Assembly: GCA_017380635.1 (NCBI GenBank)
Contig: JAFODP010000016.1
Location: forward strand, 1 to 64,000
From: Bacteroidales bacterium
Lineage (GTDB): Bacteria > Bacteroidota > Bacteroidia > Bacteroidales > UBA1402
Length of the DNA: 64,000 bases
Direction of reading: 5' to 3'
Position 1 is the stretch's first letter. Each line of letters opens with the position of its first letter. The notes under the pieces were generated by a model. That model searched no databases, was not told where the DNA came from, and saw nothing but the letters and a program-made list of their open reading frames with translations. The position numbers and the translations under genes are program-made. Below, in pieces: positions 1-7,745 of the stretch.

Positions 1-777
1 CTCAACATTGTAGCCAAACGTCCCGACGGCTATCACAACATAGAAACCATTTTTTATCCCATTGCCTGCCGCGATGTGCTGGAATGCGTTCCCGCTGATG
101 CTTACAGCCTGCAAGTGAGCGGTATAGCACTCGATAACAACAACCAAGACAATATTGTCAGCAAAGCCTATCGTTTGCTCGCGGCGGAATATCCAAGCTT
201 GCAGCCTTGCGCGTTTTATCTGCACAAAAACATTCCTTGCGGCGCCGGATTGGGCGGAGGTTCGGCCGATGCTGCTTTTGCCCTGAAATTGCTGAACGAC
301 AGTTGCCAATTGAATATTCCCATCGAAAAATTGGAAGCTTATGCAAGCCGAATCGGCGCCGATTGTCCTTTTTTTATTCGCAACAAAGCGGTTTTCGCCG
401 AAGGCATCGGAGATAGATTCAGCAGTATAAATCTTTCATTGAAAGGATATTACATTGTTCTTATAAAACCCGATATTCATGTTTCTACGGCCGAAGCCTA
501 TGGAGGCGTGAAGCCACTACAGCCGGAAACAAGCTTGAAAGAACTTATACAACTTCCCATCGAAAGATGGAAAGACTGTATTGTCAACGATTTTGAAGCC
601 GGCATTTTTGAGAAACATCCTGAAATAAAAGAGATTAAAGAAGAACTCTATCGCCAGGGAGCTATGTATGCATCCATGTCAGGCAGCGGTTCGTCTGTGT
701 ATGGTATTTTCTCGCAAGAAGTTCATTTACAAGAACTTTTCAAAGAACATTTCTATTGGGCCGATTTTTTGCAATGA
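1..777 (+). CDS. ispE: 4-diphosphocytidyl-2-C-methyl-D-erythritol kinase, 5'-truncated by window edge
   Basis: GHMP-family kinase that phosphorylates CDP-methylerythritol in the non-mevalonate (MEP) isoprenoid pathway in the cytoplasm. The frame is open from base 1, where it already reads LNIVAKRPDGYHNIE, the conserved segment just after the usual N-terminal KINL motif, so only about 10 to 15 residues are missing. The ATP-binding glycine-rich motif PCGAGLGGGSADAAF lies at about 232-276, and the C-terminal GHMP motif SMSGSGSSVYG is near the end. The GTG at 76 is an internal codon and not the start. The stop is followed by about 90 bp that hold the promoter of the next operon. Identification is firm. 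Confidence 0.95.
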   Translation, partial: LNIVAKRPDGYHNIETIFYPIACRDVLECVPADAYSLQVSGIALDNNNQDNIVSKAYRLLAAEYPSLQPCAFYLHKNIPCGAGLGGGSADAAFALKLLNDSCQLNIPIEKLEAYASRIGADCPFFIRNKAVFAEGIGDRFSSINLSLKGYYIVLIKPDIHVSTAEAYGGVKPLQPETSLKELIQLPIERWKDCIVNDFEAGIFEKHPEIKEIKEELYRQGAMYASMSGSGSSVYGIFSQEVHLQELFKEHFYWADFLQ

Positions 778-814
778 AACCATAATTATACAATCATTAT
801 ACAAAATTAATACC

Positions 815-822
815 TACCTTTG
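815..822 (+). promoter_or_regulatory. -7 promoter box of the vor operon
   Basis: TACCTTTG matches the Bacteroidota primary sigma -7 consensus TAnnTTTG. It lies 46 bp upstream of the ferredoxin ATG at 869, in an AT-rich gap after ispE. No clear -33 box was picked out. Confidence 0.65.
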
Positions 823-868
823 CAGCTCATTTTTTTAGCTAAAAACACAACGTTATCAATCTATAACT

Positions 869-1093
869 ATGGCAAAAATCAAAGGAGCCGTCGAAGTTGA
901 TGTCTTGCATTGCAAGGGTTGCGAACTCTGTGTACATGCCTGTCCTTCGAATGTGCTCGCACTTTCTAAAAATGTTAACGAAAAAGGTTACGCCTACGCC
1001 TATATGCAAAATCCTGAAGCCTGTATCGGCTGTGCCAGTTGTGCTTACATCTGTCCGGACGGTTGCATCAAGGTGTATAAAGTAAAATTGTAA
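869..1093 (+). CDS. 2-oxoacid:ferredoxin oxidoreductase, delta (ferredoxin) subunit
   Basis: Small 74-residue protein with two 4Fe-4S motifs: Cys15, 18, 21, 25 and Cys52, 55, 58, 62, both followed by proline as in bacterial ferredoxins. It would carry electrons from the TPP subunit to free ferredoxin in a KorD/VorD-type four-subunit 2-oxoacid oxidoreductase. It is first in an operon with the alpha, beta and gamma subunits (gap of 3 bp to the next gene). The substrate (2-oxoglutarate or branched-chain 2-oxoacids) cannot be decided from sequence alone. Confidence 0.92.
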   Translation: MAKIKGAVEVDVLHCKGCELCVHACPSNVLALSKNVNEKGYAYAYMQNPEACIGCASCAYICPDGCIKVYKVKL

Positions 1094-1096
1094 ACA

Positions 1097-2170
1097 ATGG
1101 AAGAAGTTCGTTTAATGAAGGGCAACGAAGCCCTTGCTCATGCAGCTATCCGTTGTGGTTGTGACGGTTATTTCGGATATCCCATCACACCGCAGTCGGA
1201 AATTATGGAAACACTGATGGCCGAAAAGCCTTGGGAAACAACCGGTATGGTTTGTTTGCAAGCCGAGAGCGAAGTGGCCTCTATCAATATGGTTTATGGT
1301 GGTGCTTCTTGTGGTAAGAAATCGATGACATCCTCTTCGAGTCCGGGTGTCAGTTTGATGCAGGAAGGCATTTCCTTTATGTGCGGTGCCGATCTTCCCG
1401 GTTTGATTGTCAATGTACAACGTGGCGGTCCTGGTTTGGGAACGATACAGCCCAGCCAGTCGGATTATTTCCAGGCCACCAAAGGCGGTGGTCATGGCGA
1501 TTATCATTTGTTGGTGCTGGCTCCCTACTCTGTTCAGGAAATGGCTGATTTTGTGGATCTTTCCTTCGAATTGTCGTTCAAATACCGCATCCCTGCCATG
1601 ATTCTTTCGGATGGTGTGATTGGTCAGATGATGGAACCCGTGGTATTGCCGCCATTCAAAGCCCGCTTTACCAACGAAGAAATTGCCAAAAATTGTCCTT
1701 GGGCGCTCACGGGCAAACCCGCGTCTCGTAAGCAAAACATTATCAGCTCTTTGGAACTCGATCCTGCTTTGATGGAAGATCATAATGTCCGTCGTCAGGA
1801 ACGTTATCGTTTGGTAGAAGCCACCGAGGCACGTTGCCAAGAATTCATGTGTGAAGATGCTGAATATCTGATTGTTGCTTTCGGTAGCGCAGCGCGTATC
1901 TGTCAAAAGTCGGTGGAATTGTTGCGTCAAGAAGGTATCAAGGCCGGATTGCTTCGTCCTATTACCCTTTGGCCTTTCCCCACGCAAGCCATCCAGCATT
2001 ACGCCAAGCAAGTAAAATCCATGCTTTGTGCCGAATTGAATGCCGGCCAGATGGTGCAGGATGTTCGTTTGGCCGTGAACGGACAAGTGCCTGTAGAACA
2101 TTTCGGTCGTATGGGTGGTATGGTGCCCACTCCCGAAGAAATTGTAGAAGCTCTTAAAAAACAAATGTAA
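1097..2170 (+). CDS. vorB: 2-oxoacid:ferredoxin oxidoreductase, alpha subunit (VorB/KorA-like)
   Basis: The 357-residue alpha subunit carries the pyrimidine-binding N-terminal domain (GYPITPQSEIMETL near residue 25) and the transketolase C-terminal-like domain II. Together with beta, gamma and delta subunits it oxidatively decarboxylates a 2-oxoacid to the acyl-CoA and reduces ferredoxin, a reaction typical of anaerobes. Length matches the separate-subunit VorB/KorA type; it is not a fused pyruvate enzyme. It starts 3 bp after the ferredoxin gene and is followed by a small membrane-protein gene before the beta subunit. The long open frame antisense to this gene is a shadow. Confidence 0.92.
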   Translation: MEEVRLMKGNEALAHAAIRCGCDGYFGYPITPQSEIMETLMAEKPWETTGMVCLQAESEVASINMVYGGASCGKKSMTSSSSPGVSLMQEGISFMCGADLPGLIVNVQRGGPGLGTIQPSQSDYFQATKGGGHGDYHLLVLAPYSVQEMADFVDLSFELSFKYRIPAMILSDGVIGQMMEPVVLPPFKARFTNEEIAKNCPWALTGKPASRKQNIISSLELDPALMEDHNVRRQERYRLVEATEARCQEFMCEDAEYLIVAFGSAARICQKSVELLRQEGIKAGLLRPITLWPFPTQAIQHYAKQVKSMLCAELNAGQMVQDVRLAVNGQVPVEHFGRMGGMVPTPEEIVEALKKQM

Positions 2171-2171
2171 T

Positions 2172-2342
2172 ATGGGTAGAAACGAGATTAAAGCGACATT
2201 GTCTATCGTCAGCCTGCTTGCCTTGGTCATTGCCTTGGTTTGTTATTTTTCTCATGAAGCAAAAATCGCCATTATTCTGTTGCTGGTAGGCGTTGTCTGC
2301 AAAGTGGCGGAATTGATTTTACGCTTTTCCCATAAAAGATAA
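2172..2342 (+). CDS. Small two-helix membrane protein inside the vor operon
   Basis: A 56-residue reading frame starts with ATG one base after the vorB stop and ends 6 bp before the beta-subunit ATG, so it fills the gap exactly. Translation shows a charged N-terminus (MGRNEIK), a hydrophobic stretch at residues 8-26, a short SHEAK turn, a second hydrophobic stretch at 32-50, and a basic end (RFSHKR). It is probably a hairpin inner-membrane protein. No known domain was recognised. Its conserved-looking position between alpha and beta subunits suggests a role tied to the oxidoreductase, possibly membrane attachment; this is inference only. Confidence 0.7.
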   Translation: MGRNEIKATLSIVSLLALVIALVCYFSHEAKIAIILLLVGVVCKVAELILRFSHKR

Positions 2343-2348
2343 GCAAAG

Positions 2349-3107
2349 ATGAACGAAAATATCATAGCTCCCGAAAATTTAGTCTACGAGAAGTCAAAAC
2401 TCTTGAAAGACAATGTGATGCACTATTGCCCCGGTTGTAACCACGGTACTGTGCATCGTATGATTGCTGAAGTAATCGAAGAAATGGGAATGGAACACGA
2501 TTGTATCGGCGTTTCACCGGTAGGTTGTGCCGTTTTCATTTACAAGTATATCGATGTCGATTTTGCAGAAGCCGCCCACGGACGCGCACCTGCCATCGCC
2601 ACCGCCATGAAACGATTGAATCCCGACAAATTGGTGTTTACCTACCAGGGTGATGGCGACTTGTCGGCTATCGGTGCTTGCGAAACCTTGCACGCCTGCA
2701 ATCGCGGCGAAAATATTGCCATTATCTTCGTGAACAACGCCATTTACGGTATGACGGGCGGTCAGATGTCTCCCAGTACTTTGGTGGGCATGAAAGCTTC
2801 CACCTGTCCTTATGGCCGCGACGTGGAATTGAATGGTTATCCTATGAAGATTTCCAACATTTTGGCCGAATTGGAAGGTACTTGCTATGTTACCCGCCAG
2901 AGCGTTCATTCGGCAGCAGCGGTACGCAAAGCCAAAAAGGCCATCCGCAAAGCTTTCGACAACTCCATGGCCAAAAAAGGTACCAGCGTAGTGGAAATCG
3001 TTGCCTCTTGCAACTCGGGTTGGAAAATGACACCCTACAACGCTAATAAGTGGTTGGAAGAAAACATGTTCCCCTTCTATCAGTTAGGAGATTTAAAAGA
3101 CAGATAA
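2349..3107 (+). CDS. 2-oxoacid:ferredoxin oxidoreductase, beta (TPP) subunit
   Basis: The 252-residue thiamine-pyrophosphate subunit. The conserved YCPGCNHG motif lies at residues 27-34. The TPP/Mg motif follows as GDGDLSAIG, with a downstream NNAIYGMTGGQMSPST segment, both diagnostic of KorB/VorA-type beta subunits. It carries out decarboxylation and forms the active dimer with the alpha subunit. The stop at 3105-3107 is 2 bp before the gamma-subunit ATG, indicating translational coupling. Confidence 0.93.
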   Translation: MNENIIAPENLVYEKSKLLKDNVMHYCPGCNHGTVHRMIAEVIEEMGMEHDCIGVSPVGCAVFIYKYIDVDFAEAAHGRAPAIATAMKRLNPDKLVFTYQGDGDLSAIGACETLHACNRGENIAIIFVNNAIYGMTGGQMSPSTLVGMKASTCPYGRDVELNGYPMKISNILAELEGTCYVTRQSVHSAAAVRKAKKAIRKAFDNSMAKKGTSVVEIVASCNSGWKMTPYNANKWLEENMFPFYQLGDLKDR

Positions 3108-3109
3108 TC

Positions 3110-3667
3110 ATGAAAGAAGAACTTATTATAGCAGGATTCGGCGGTCAAGGTGTATTGTCGATGGGAAAAATCCTCGCCTATTCTGCCCTGATGGAAAACA
3201 AAGAAGTCACCTGGATGCCTTCCTATGGTCCGGAACAACGCGGTGGCACGGCCAACGTAACTGTCATCGTGAGCGACCAGAGCATCAGTTCGCCCATTTT
3301 GAACGCTTTCGATACCGCCATCATTCTCAACCAACAATCGATGGATAAATTTGAAAGCAAAATCAAGCCCGGCGGCACGCTCATTTACGATCCTCATGGC
3401 ATCAGTCACAAACCTACGCGTCAGGATATCAATATTTACACCATCGATGCGGTAGATGCTGCGGCAGAAATGCAGAATGCCAAGGCTTTCAACATGATTT
3501 TGTTGGGCGGCTACCTGAAAATCAAGCCTATCGTTGCTTTGGAAAGCGTGCTCAAAGGCTTGCGCAAAACCTTGCCGACGCGTCACCACAACCTTATTCC
3601 CGTCAACGAACAAGCCTTACTTAAAGGGATGGAAATCGTGATGCATCAGGGATGCATGGAGGAATGA
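3110..3667 (+). CDS. 2-oxoacid:ferredoxin oxidoreductase, gamma subunit
   Basis: The gamma domain (185 residues) begins MKEELIIAGFGGQGVLSMGK, the glycine-rich signature of this family, which fixes the start at the ATG at 3110. An in-frame alternative start at 3050 lies inside the beta gene and is rejected. The segment MPSYGPEQRGGTANVTV is typical of the family. It completes the delta-alpha-(membrane protein)-beta-gamma operon. Its 3' end overlaps the end of the convergent sdaA gene by 22 bp. Confidence 0.92.
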   Translation: MKEELIIAGFGGQGVLSMGKILAYSALMENKEVTWMPSYGPEQRGGTANVTVIVSDQSISSPILNAFDTAIILNQQSMDKFESKIKPGGTLIYDPHGISHKPTRQDINIYTIDAVDAAAEMQNAKAFNMILLGGYLKIKPIVALESVLKGLRKTLPTRHHNLIPVNEQALLKGMEIVMHQGCMEE

Positions 3668-4878
3668 TCGTTTCCCCACATTTGTTTGTAATTTTGAGCA
3701 AGGCCTCCTTCGGAGGTTTCCTTATAGAGTGAAGGCAGGTCATGACCTGTCTTCTTCATTACCTCCACTACCTTATCGAATGACACGCGGTGCACACCGT
3801 CGGTGAACATGGCATAAGAGTTGGCATCCATGGCGCGAGCCACAGCATAGGCATTACGTTCGATACAGGGGATCTGTACAAGACCGCACACAGGATCGCA
3901 AGTGAGGCCTAGGTGGTGTTCGAGGCCCATTTCGGCAGCATATTCAATTTGTGTAGGCGTACCGCCAAAGAGTTGTGTAGCGGCAGCAGCAGCCATGGCG
4001 CAAGCAACACCCACTTCTCCTTGACATCCCACCTCTGCACCCGAAATGGAAGCATTGGTCTTGACAATATTACCAAAAAGCCCGGCCGTGGCCAAAGCGC
4101 GCAAAATACGTTGCTCAGAGAAGTTGCGCGACTTGTAGAGATGATATAGAACGGCAGGCAGCACTCCGCAGGAGCCACAAGTGGGAGCAGTAACAATTTT
4201 GCCACCGGCAGCGTTTTCTTCACTCACCGCAAGAGCATAGGCAAAAAGATGACCACGAGTACGCATTGATTGCTGGTAACCTTCGGCGCGAACGTAATAG
4301 AGCGCAGCCTTGCGGCTCAAACTGAGCGGACCGGGCAAGACGCCTTCTTGTTCAAGACCACGTTGTACAGCTTCCTTCATAACCGTCCAGACCTCACGCA
4401 AGTAGTCCCAAATTTCCGAACCTTCACATTCTTCCACGTACTCCCAATAACTCTTACCGGTAGTGATACACCACGAAAGAATCTCGGTGGCAGTGTTCAT
4501 TTTGTACACTTGCTTATGCTCAATAACTGCCTGACCTTCTTCGACGAGAGCACCACCTCCTACGCTATATACCGTCCATTCATCGATGCACACACTCGCA
4601 GCATCAAGGGCTCGGAACTTCATACCGTTGGGATGGAAAGGAAGAAAAGTCTTGGGTTCCCAAATGATCGTGGTACGACTTTCTCCTAACACGTCGAGGA
4701 TAGCGTGATCGGTCATGTGACCCTTACCGGTTGCAGCAAGGCTACCATAAAGGATAACTTCGAAACAAACGGCCTCTGTATTGCGTGCCAAAAACCGGGT
4801 AGCAGCATTGCGCGGCCCCATGGTGTGGCTGCTCGAAGGACCATGGCCTATGCGGTAGAGTTCTCTCAGTGAGTACAT
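3646..4878 (-). CDS. sdaA: L-serine ammonia-lyase, iron-sulfur dependent, single chain
   Basis: This enzyme deaminates L-serine to pyruvate and ammonia using a labile 4Fe-4S cluster. The N-terminal (beta) domain motif SSSHTMGP is at residues 15-22. The C-terminal (alpha) domain has the cysteine motifs PTCGSCGVLP and CDPVCGLVQIPC that supply cluster ligands. At 410 residues it is the one-polypeptide type with both domains. It is a separate transcription unit: a hairpin terminator lies between it and the upstream DUF3078 gene. Pyruvate from this enzyme could feed the ferredoxin oxidoreductases. Confidence 0.95.
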   Translation of the reverse strand: MYSLRELYRIGHGPSSSHTMGPRNAATRFLARNTEAVCFEVILYGSLAATGKGHMTDHAILDVLGESRTTIIWEPKTFLPFHPNGMKFRALDAASVCIDEWTVYSVGGGALVEEGQAVIEHKQVYKMNTATEILSWCITTGKSYWEYVEECEGSEIWDYLREVWTVMKEAVQRGLEQEGVLPGPLSLSRKAALYYVRAEGYQQSMRTRGHLFAYALAVSEENAAGGKIVTAPTCGSCGVLPAVLYHLYKSRNFSEQRILRALATAGLFGNIVKTNASISGAEVGCQGEVGVACAMAAAAATQLFGGTPTQIEYAAEMGLEHHLGLTCDPVCGLVQIPCIERNAYAVARAMDANSYAMFTDGVHRVSFDKVVEVMKKTGHDLPSLYKETSEGGLAQNYKQMWGNDHSSMHP

Positions 4879-4902
4879 AGCGTATTATTAAGCAATATTA
4901 AA

Positions 4903-4934
4903 AAACAAGTTGCATCAATTGATGCAACTTGTTT
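4903..4934 (-). terminator. Terminator after the DUF3078 gene
   Basis: A perfect 32-bp palindrome (arms AAACAAGTTGCATCAA and its complement) begins 10 bp after the DUF3078 stop. On the minus strand it runs directly into a T-rich stretch. It separates the DUF3078 gene from sdaA. Confidence 0.85.
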
Positions 4935-4944
4935 GAATCTAATC

Positions 4945-5823
4945 TTAGAACTTATAGCTCAAACCGACACCCAGGATTTCTTTAAACTGGATTCTGGCAC
5001 CATGTTTATCACCTGTAACAGGATCGATGTACTTGATATCGTCGTCGTACTTCATGGTTGATTGGAAAGTCATGGTCAGGAACTTAGAGAAATTGAAGCC
5101 CAAGAGAACATCCCAGTTGACGTCGATATTTCCGAAGCTTTCGTTATAAGCGGTAAAGAGGTCGACATTGCTCTTCAAAGTAATCTTGTTCTGGAAGAAT
5201 TGATAAGAGACATTAGCCTTGAAGGTAGAACCCAATTCGTAACGCAGCTTGGTGTTGACATCCAAACCATAAGTGCTTGAAAACAAAGTATCGTTCACAT
5301 AAGTAAGCTTGCCTGATACGGGAGAATAGTAAGCGCTGAAATTGGCATTGGGCTTATAGTCCAAACCGACTGAAAGCGTCAGATAAGCAGGCGTCATGAA
5401 CGCAGATACTTTCTTTTTATTTTCGGTGGCATAATCGTAACCATTGGCAAACTGGGTCTTAATGTCCAACAAAGCTGCATAATAGAACTTACCGGCCAAA
5501 GTACGACCATATTTAGAAGCCAAATGCAGGTTGTCGATATTCTTGCGCCATTCGCCTACAGAAGCCGTATTCATCATACCGAAGTTGGCATCCAAATCGT
5601 TGGTCCAAGAAGTCTGATCTTTCACATAATTGAGCGATGCGTTGAAATACACATTGCCACTCATCGAATTTTCACCCCCTGCCGACCAATTGGTAAACGA
5701 AGTCTGTGAGAAATTGACACCGGTCAAACCATTATGCGACCAGGCTTTCTTTTCTTCTTCCTGCGCCCATACTTGAGCAAAACTCATAGCCACGACGGCC
5801 ATCAGAACAGTCCATTTTTTCAT
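4945..5823 (-). CDS. DUF3078 outer-envelope protein
   Basis: The 292-residue protein has a signal peptide (MKKWTVLMAVVAMSFAQVWAQ) and a body rich in alternating aromatic strands, with the family segment FTNWSAGGENSMSG and a C-terminal GLSYKF that resembles an outer-membrane beta-barrel terminus. DUF3078 is a Bacteroidota family without a settled function. The ATG at 5823 was chosen over an upstream in-frame codon at 5853 because it gives the signal peptide and leaves room for the -7 box at 5851-5858. Confidence 0.85.
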   Translation of the reverse strand: MKKWTVLMAVVAMSFAQVWAQEEEKKAWSHNGLTGVNFSQTSFTNWSAGGENSMSGNVYFNASLNYVKDQTSWTNDLDANFGMMNTASVGEWRKNIDNLHLASKYGRTLAGKFYYAALLDIKTQFANGYDYATENKKKVSAFMTPAYLTLSVGLDYKPNANFSAYYSPVSGKLTYVNDTLFSSTYGLDVNTKLRYELGSTFKANVSYQFFQNKITLKSNVDLFTAYNESFGNIDVNWDVLLGFNFSKFLTMTFQSTMKYDDDIKYIDPVTGDKHGARIQFKEILGVGLSYKF

Positions 5824-5850
5824 AATCATCTCATTTAGTTTAGTTGACCG

Positions 5851-5858
5851 CAAAAGTA
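5851..5858 (-). promoter_or_regulatory. -7 promoter box of the DUF3078 gene
   Basis: TACTTTTG on the minus strand, 27 bp upstream of the ATG at 5823. It implies that the DUF3078 gene can be transcribed independently of the cobalamin-controlled DUF4465 gene upstream of it. Confidence 0.6.
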
Positions 5859-5878
5859 GTGAAAAAGATTGGTTTTCT

Positions 5879-6589
5879 TTATTCTTCGAAGATGATATTA
5901 TCTAGGCAGACGTAGGCGGGCGTGTTCATGCCCCAAATACCCATATCGCTCGAAGCAAAATCAAATGCAAGTTTGTTCACTTCTCCCAATGAAGTCAAAT
6001 CGATAACAGTCCATGTATTGGGCAAATATTGTTTTCCCTCGCGAAAATCGGCTAAGTAAATCTCTTTGGAGGTCGTTTCTATGCCCTGAGCATCGTAGCC
6101 ATGAATAATAAGCTTGAAATAATCGCCATCGACGAACTTCTTGGAAAAATCATCACCATTTTTCATCGAAAGATAAGGATAGGTAGCATTGCAGAAAGCC
6201 ATCGATTTGAAACGATGTTCCGAAGCATCCGTAAAGGCAATTTCGTAGATTTCCGCAGAACCTGACTCGCGGCGAAAAAAGAGGGCAAAATTATCGCCAC
6301 TGGCAGCCGCTCCGGCCGCCACACTGTATTGGTTGAGATAACCGGATGTTTCCGTATCGGTTTGATTACTAACAACGAAACCTTGCCACGAATCCCATTC
6401 GGCATTATAGGAATGACCGAAACGAAGCGGCAAAGTCTCTTTCTGATAAGCTTGCTGATGAAGATAACCTTGCGAAGGCAGTGTCAGTTCATCAAAATCG
6501 ATGGTTACATAATTTTTTTCTTCCTCTTGCGGACGGCAAGATGCAAGCAACATAGCAACAGCTGCCAAGATGACAAATTGTTTTTTCAT
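5879..6589 (-). CDS. DUF4465 lipoprotein under a cobalamin riboswitch
   Basis: The 236-residue protein starts MKKQFVILAAVAMLLASC with a lipobox (LLASC, lipidated Cys18), so it is a lipoprotein, probably surface exposed. The body matches DUF4465: ITIDFDEL-type start (here VTIDFDEL), WDSWQGFVVSN, and a C-terminal jelly-roll-like segment ending AYVCLDNIIFEE. The ATG at 6589 was chosen because it begins the signal peptide. The only obvious control signal upstream is a cobalamin riboswitch, so expression should respond to vitamin B12. A role in cobamide capture or in a B12-dependent process is inferred; no cobalamin-binding residue can be named. Confidence 0.85.
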   Translation of the reverse strand: MKKQFVILAAVAMLLASCRPQEEEKNYVTIDFDELTLPSQGYLHQQAYQKETLPLRFGHSYNAEWDSWQGFVVSNQTDTETSGYLNQYSVAAGAAASGDNFALFFRRESGSAEIYEIAFTDASEHRFKSMAFCNATYPYLSMKNGDDFSKKFVDGDYFKLIIHGYDAQGIETTSKEIYLADFREGKQYLPNTWTVIDLTSLGEVNKLAFDFASSDMGIWGMNTPAYVCLDNIIFEE

Positions 6590-6607
6590 TGTAAAAAAAC
6601 TTTTTTC

Positions 6608-6634
6608 TTCGAGCGAAAAATCCACGCACTCGAA
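6608..6634 (-). promoter_or_regulatory. Hairpin in the 5' UTR between riboswitch and start codon
   Basis: On the minus strand TTCGAGTG and CGCTCGAA can form an 8-bp stem (one G-U pair) ending about 20 nt before the DUF4465 ATG and followed by A- and T-rich sequence. It is a candidate expression-platform hairpin, either terminating or hiding the ribosome-binding site. No competing pairing with the aptamer was worked out. Confidence 0.35.
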
Positions 6635-6711
6635 AGAGATAAAACAAATGGGAAAAAGAAGAAAAATTGCACCATTATTTTTGCTCTTATTCCCGAAAGC
6701 ATTAACACAAT

Positions 6712-6895
6712 GAACTTGGCAGGTTTTCTGACTTGGTTCGATTTTGTCTTCCTTCCCATCTTTGCAGACAGTGGATTGTGTAGCAGAACTTTAACAAAAC
6801 CTGTAATGAACCTTACAGCAGCGGGCACTGTTCCGGATTCTCACCGGATTCCCTTTTACTTGGCTTCCGTCATGGAAAATCAAGTCACCAAATTC
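6712..6895 (-). promoter_or_regulatory. Cobalamin (B12) riboswitch aptamer
   Basis: Read on the minus strand, the sequence carries the ordered conserved blocks of the cobalamin aptamer: GGGAAT and CCGGTGAGAATCCGG (about 6838-6857), then CAGTGCCCGCTGCTGTAA (6813-6830), CCACTG and GGGAAGG in the middle, and the B12 box AGTCAGAAAACCTGCC at 6718-6733. This is a strong match by eye to the Rfam cobalamin family. It lies in the leader of the DUF4465 lipoprotein gene and would repress it when adenosylcobalamin is abundant. Outer boundaries are approximate. Confidence 0.92.
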
Positions 6896-6948
6896 GTCGG
6901 CGAAAGTAGTCAAATTATTTTATTACAGCAAGAATGATAAATAATCAT

Positions 6949-6956
6949 TACCTTTG
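6949..6956 (+). promoter_or_regulatory. -7 promoter box of trmD
   Basis: TACCTTTG on the plus strand, 22 bp before the trmD ATG at 6979. It is divergent from the riboswitch-controlled leader. Confidence 0.6.
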
Positions 6957-6978
6957 CGCCCGTAAAATTTAGAATTGT

Positions 6979-7668
6979 ATGCACATAGATATTATCACCG
7001 TTTTACCGGAAATTTTGCAAGGACCATTCGACTGTTCCATCATCAAAAGAGCCCAGAAACAAGGTTTGGCCGAAATTGAAATACATAATCTGCGCGACTA
7101 CTCTACCGATCTTAAACATCGTCGTGTGGACGACGCAGCTTTCGGCTTTTCGGCCGGCATGGTGATGCAAATCGAACCTATCGACCGCGCCATCACGCAT
7201 TTGAAGAGCTTGCGCCATTACGATGAAGTGATTTACACTTCGCCCGACGGAGAAACCTTCAACCAAGGCATGGCCAACAGTATGTCGATGTACGAGAATA
7301 TCATCATTCTTTGCGGACATTACAAAGGTATCGACCATCGCATACGTGAACATTTGATTACCAAAGAAATATCTATCGGCGATTATGTGCTTACCGGTGG
7401 AGAATTGGCTGCGGCTGTTATTACGGACAGCTTGGTGCGACTGATTCCCGGCGTGCTTCACGACGAACAGGCCGCCTTTTCCGATTGCTTTCAGGACGAT
7501 TTGTTGGCAGCGCCCATTTACACTCGCCCGGCCGATTACAAAGGATGGAAAGTGCCTGAAATCTTGCTCTCGGGTAACGAACGCAAAGTGCGCGAATGGG
7601 AATTGGAACAGGCGCTGGAACGCACGCGTCAGCTGAGACCCGATTTATTGGAAAAACGAAATATGTAA
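6979..7668 (+). CDS. trmD: tRNA (guanine-N1-)-methyltransferase
   Basis: A 229-residue SPOUT methyltransferase that methylates G37 of tRNAs with S-adenosylmethionine and prevents frameshifting. The start [11 protein letters not shown], the AdoMet-knot segment [14 protein letters not shown], and [15 protein letters not shown] are the classical TrmD signatures. Length is normal for the catalytic part. It stands alone here, not next to rpsP/rimM/rplS as in many bacteria. It is convergent with the AsmA-like gene across a 17-bp-stem hairpin. Confidence 0.96.
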   Translation: MHIDIITVLPEILQGPFDCSIIKRAQKQGLAEIEIHNLRDYSTDLKHRRVDDAAFGFSAGMVMQIEPIDRAITHLKSLRHYDEVIYTSPDGETFNQGMANSMSMYENIIILCGHYKGIDHRIREHLITKEISIGDYVLTGGELAAAVITDSLVRLIPGVLHDEQAAFSDCFQDDLLAAPIYTRPADYKGWKVPEILLSGNERKVREWELEQALERTRQLRPDLLEKRNM

Positions 7669-7688
7669 AGATCTTGGCCGGAAGAAAT

Positions 7689-7725
7689 GGTTCGCCCCCG
7701 AAGTCTTCGACTTCGGGGGCGAACC
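7689..7725. terminator. Strong intergenic hairpin between trmD and the AsmA-like gene
   Basis: A perfect 17-bp inverted repeat (arm GGTTCGCCCCCGAAGTC, loop TTC) fills most of the 77-bp gap between two convergent genes. It would stop transcription from both sides, although neither side has a long T run. It shares a CGAAGTC motif with the hairpin at 48614. Confidence 0.6.
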
Positions 7726-7745
7726 GCATCTTACATCACCCAGTC

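Noticed and set aside
1112-2230. Minus-strand frame of 372 codons over vorB
   Set aside because: Antisense to a confident gene; composition is typical of a shadow frame.
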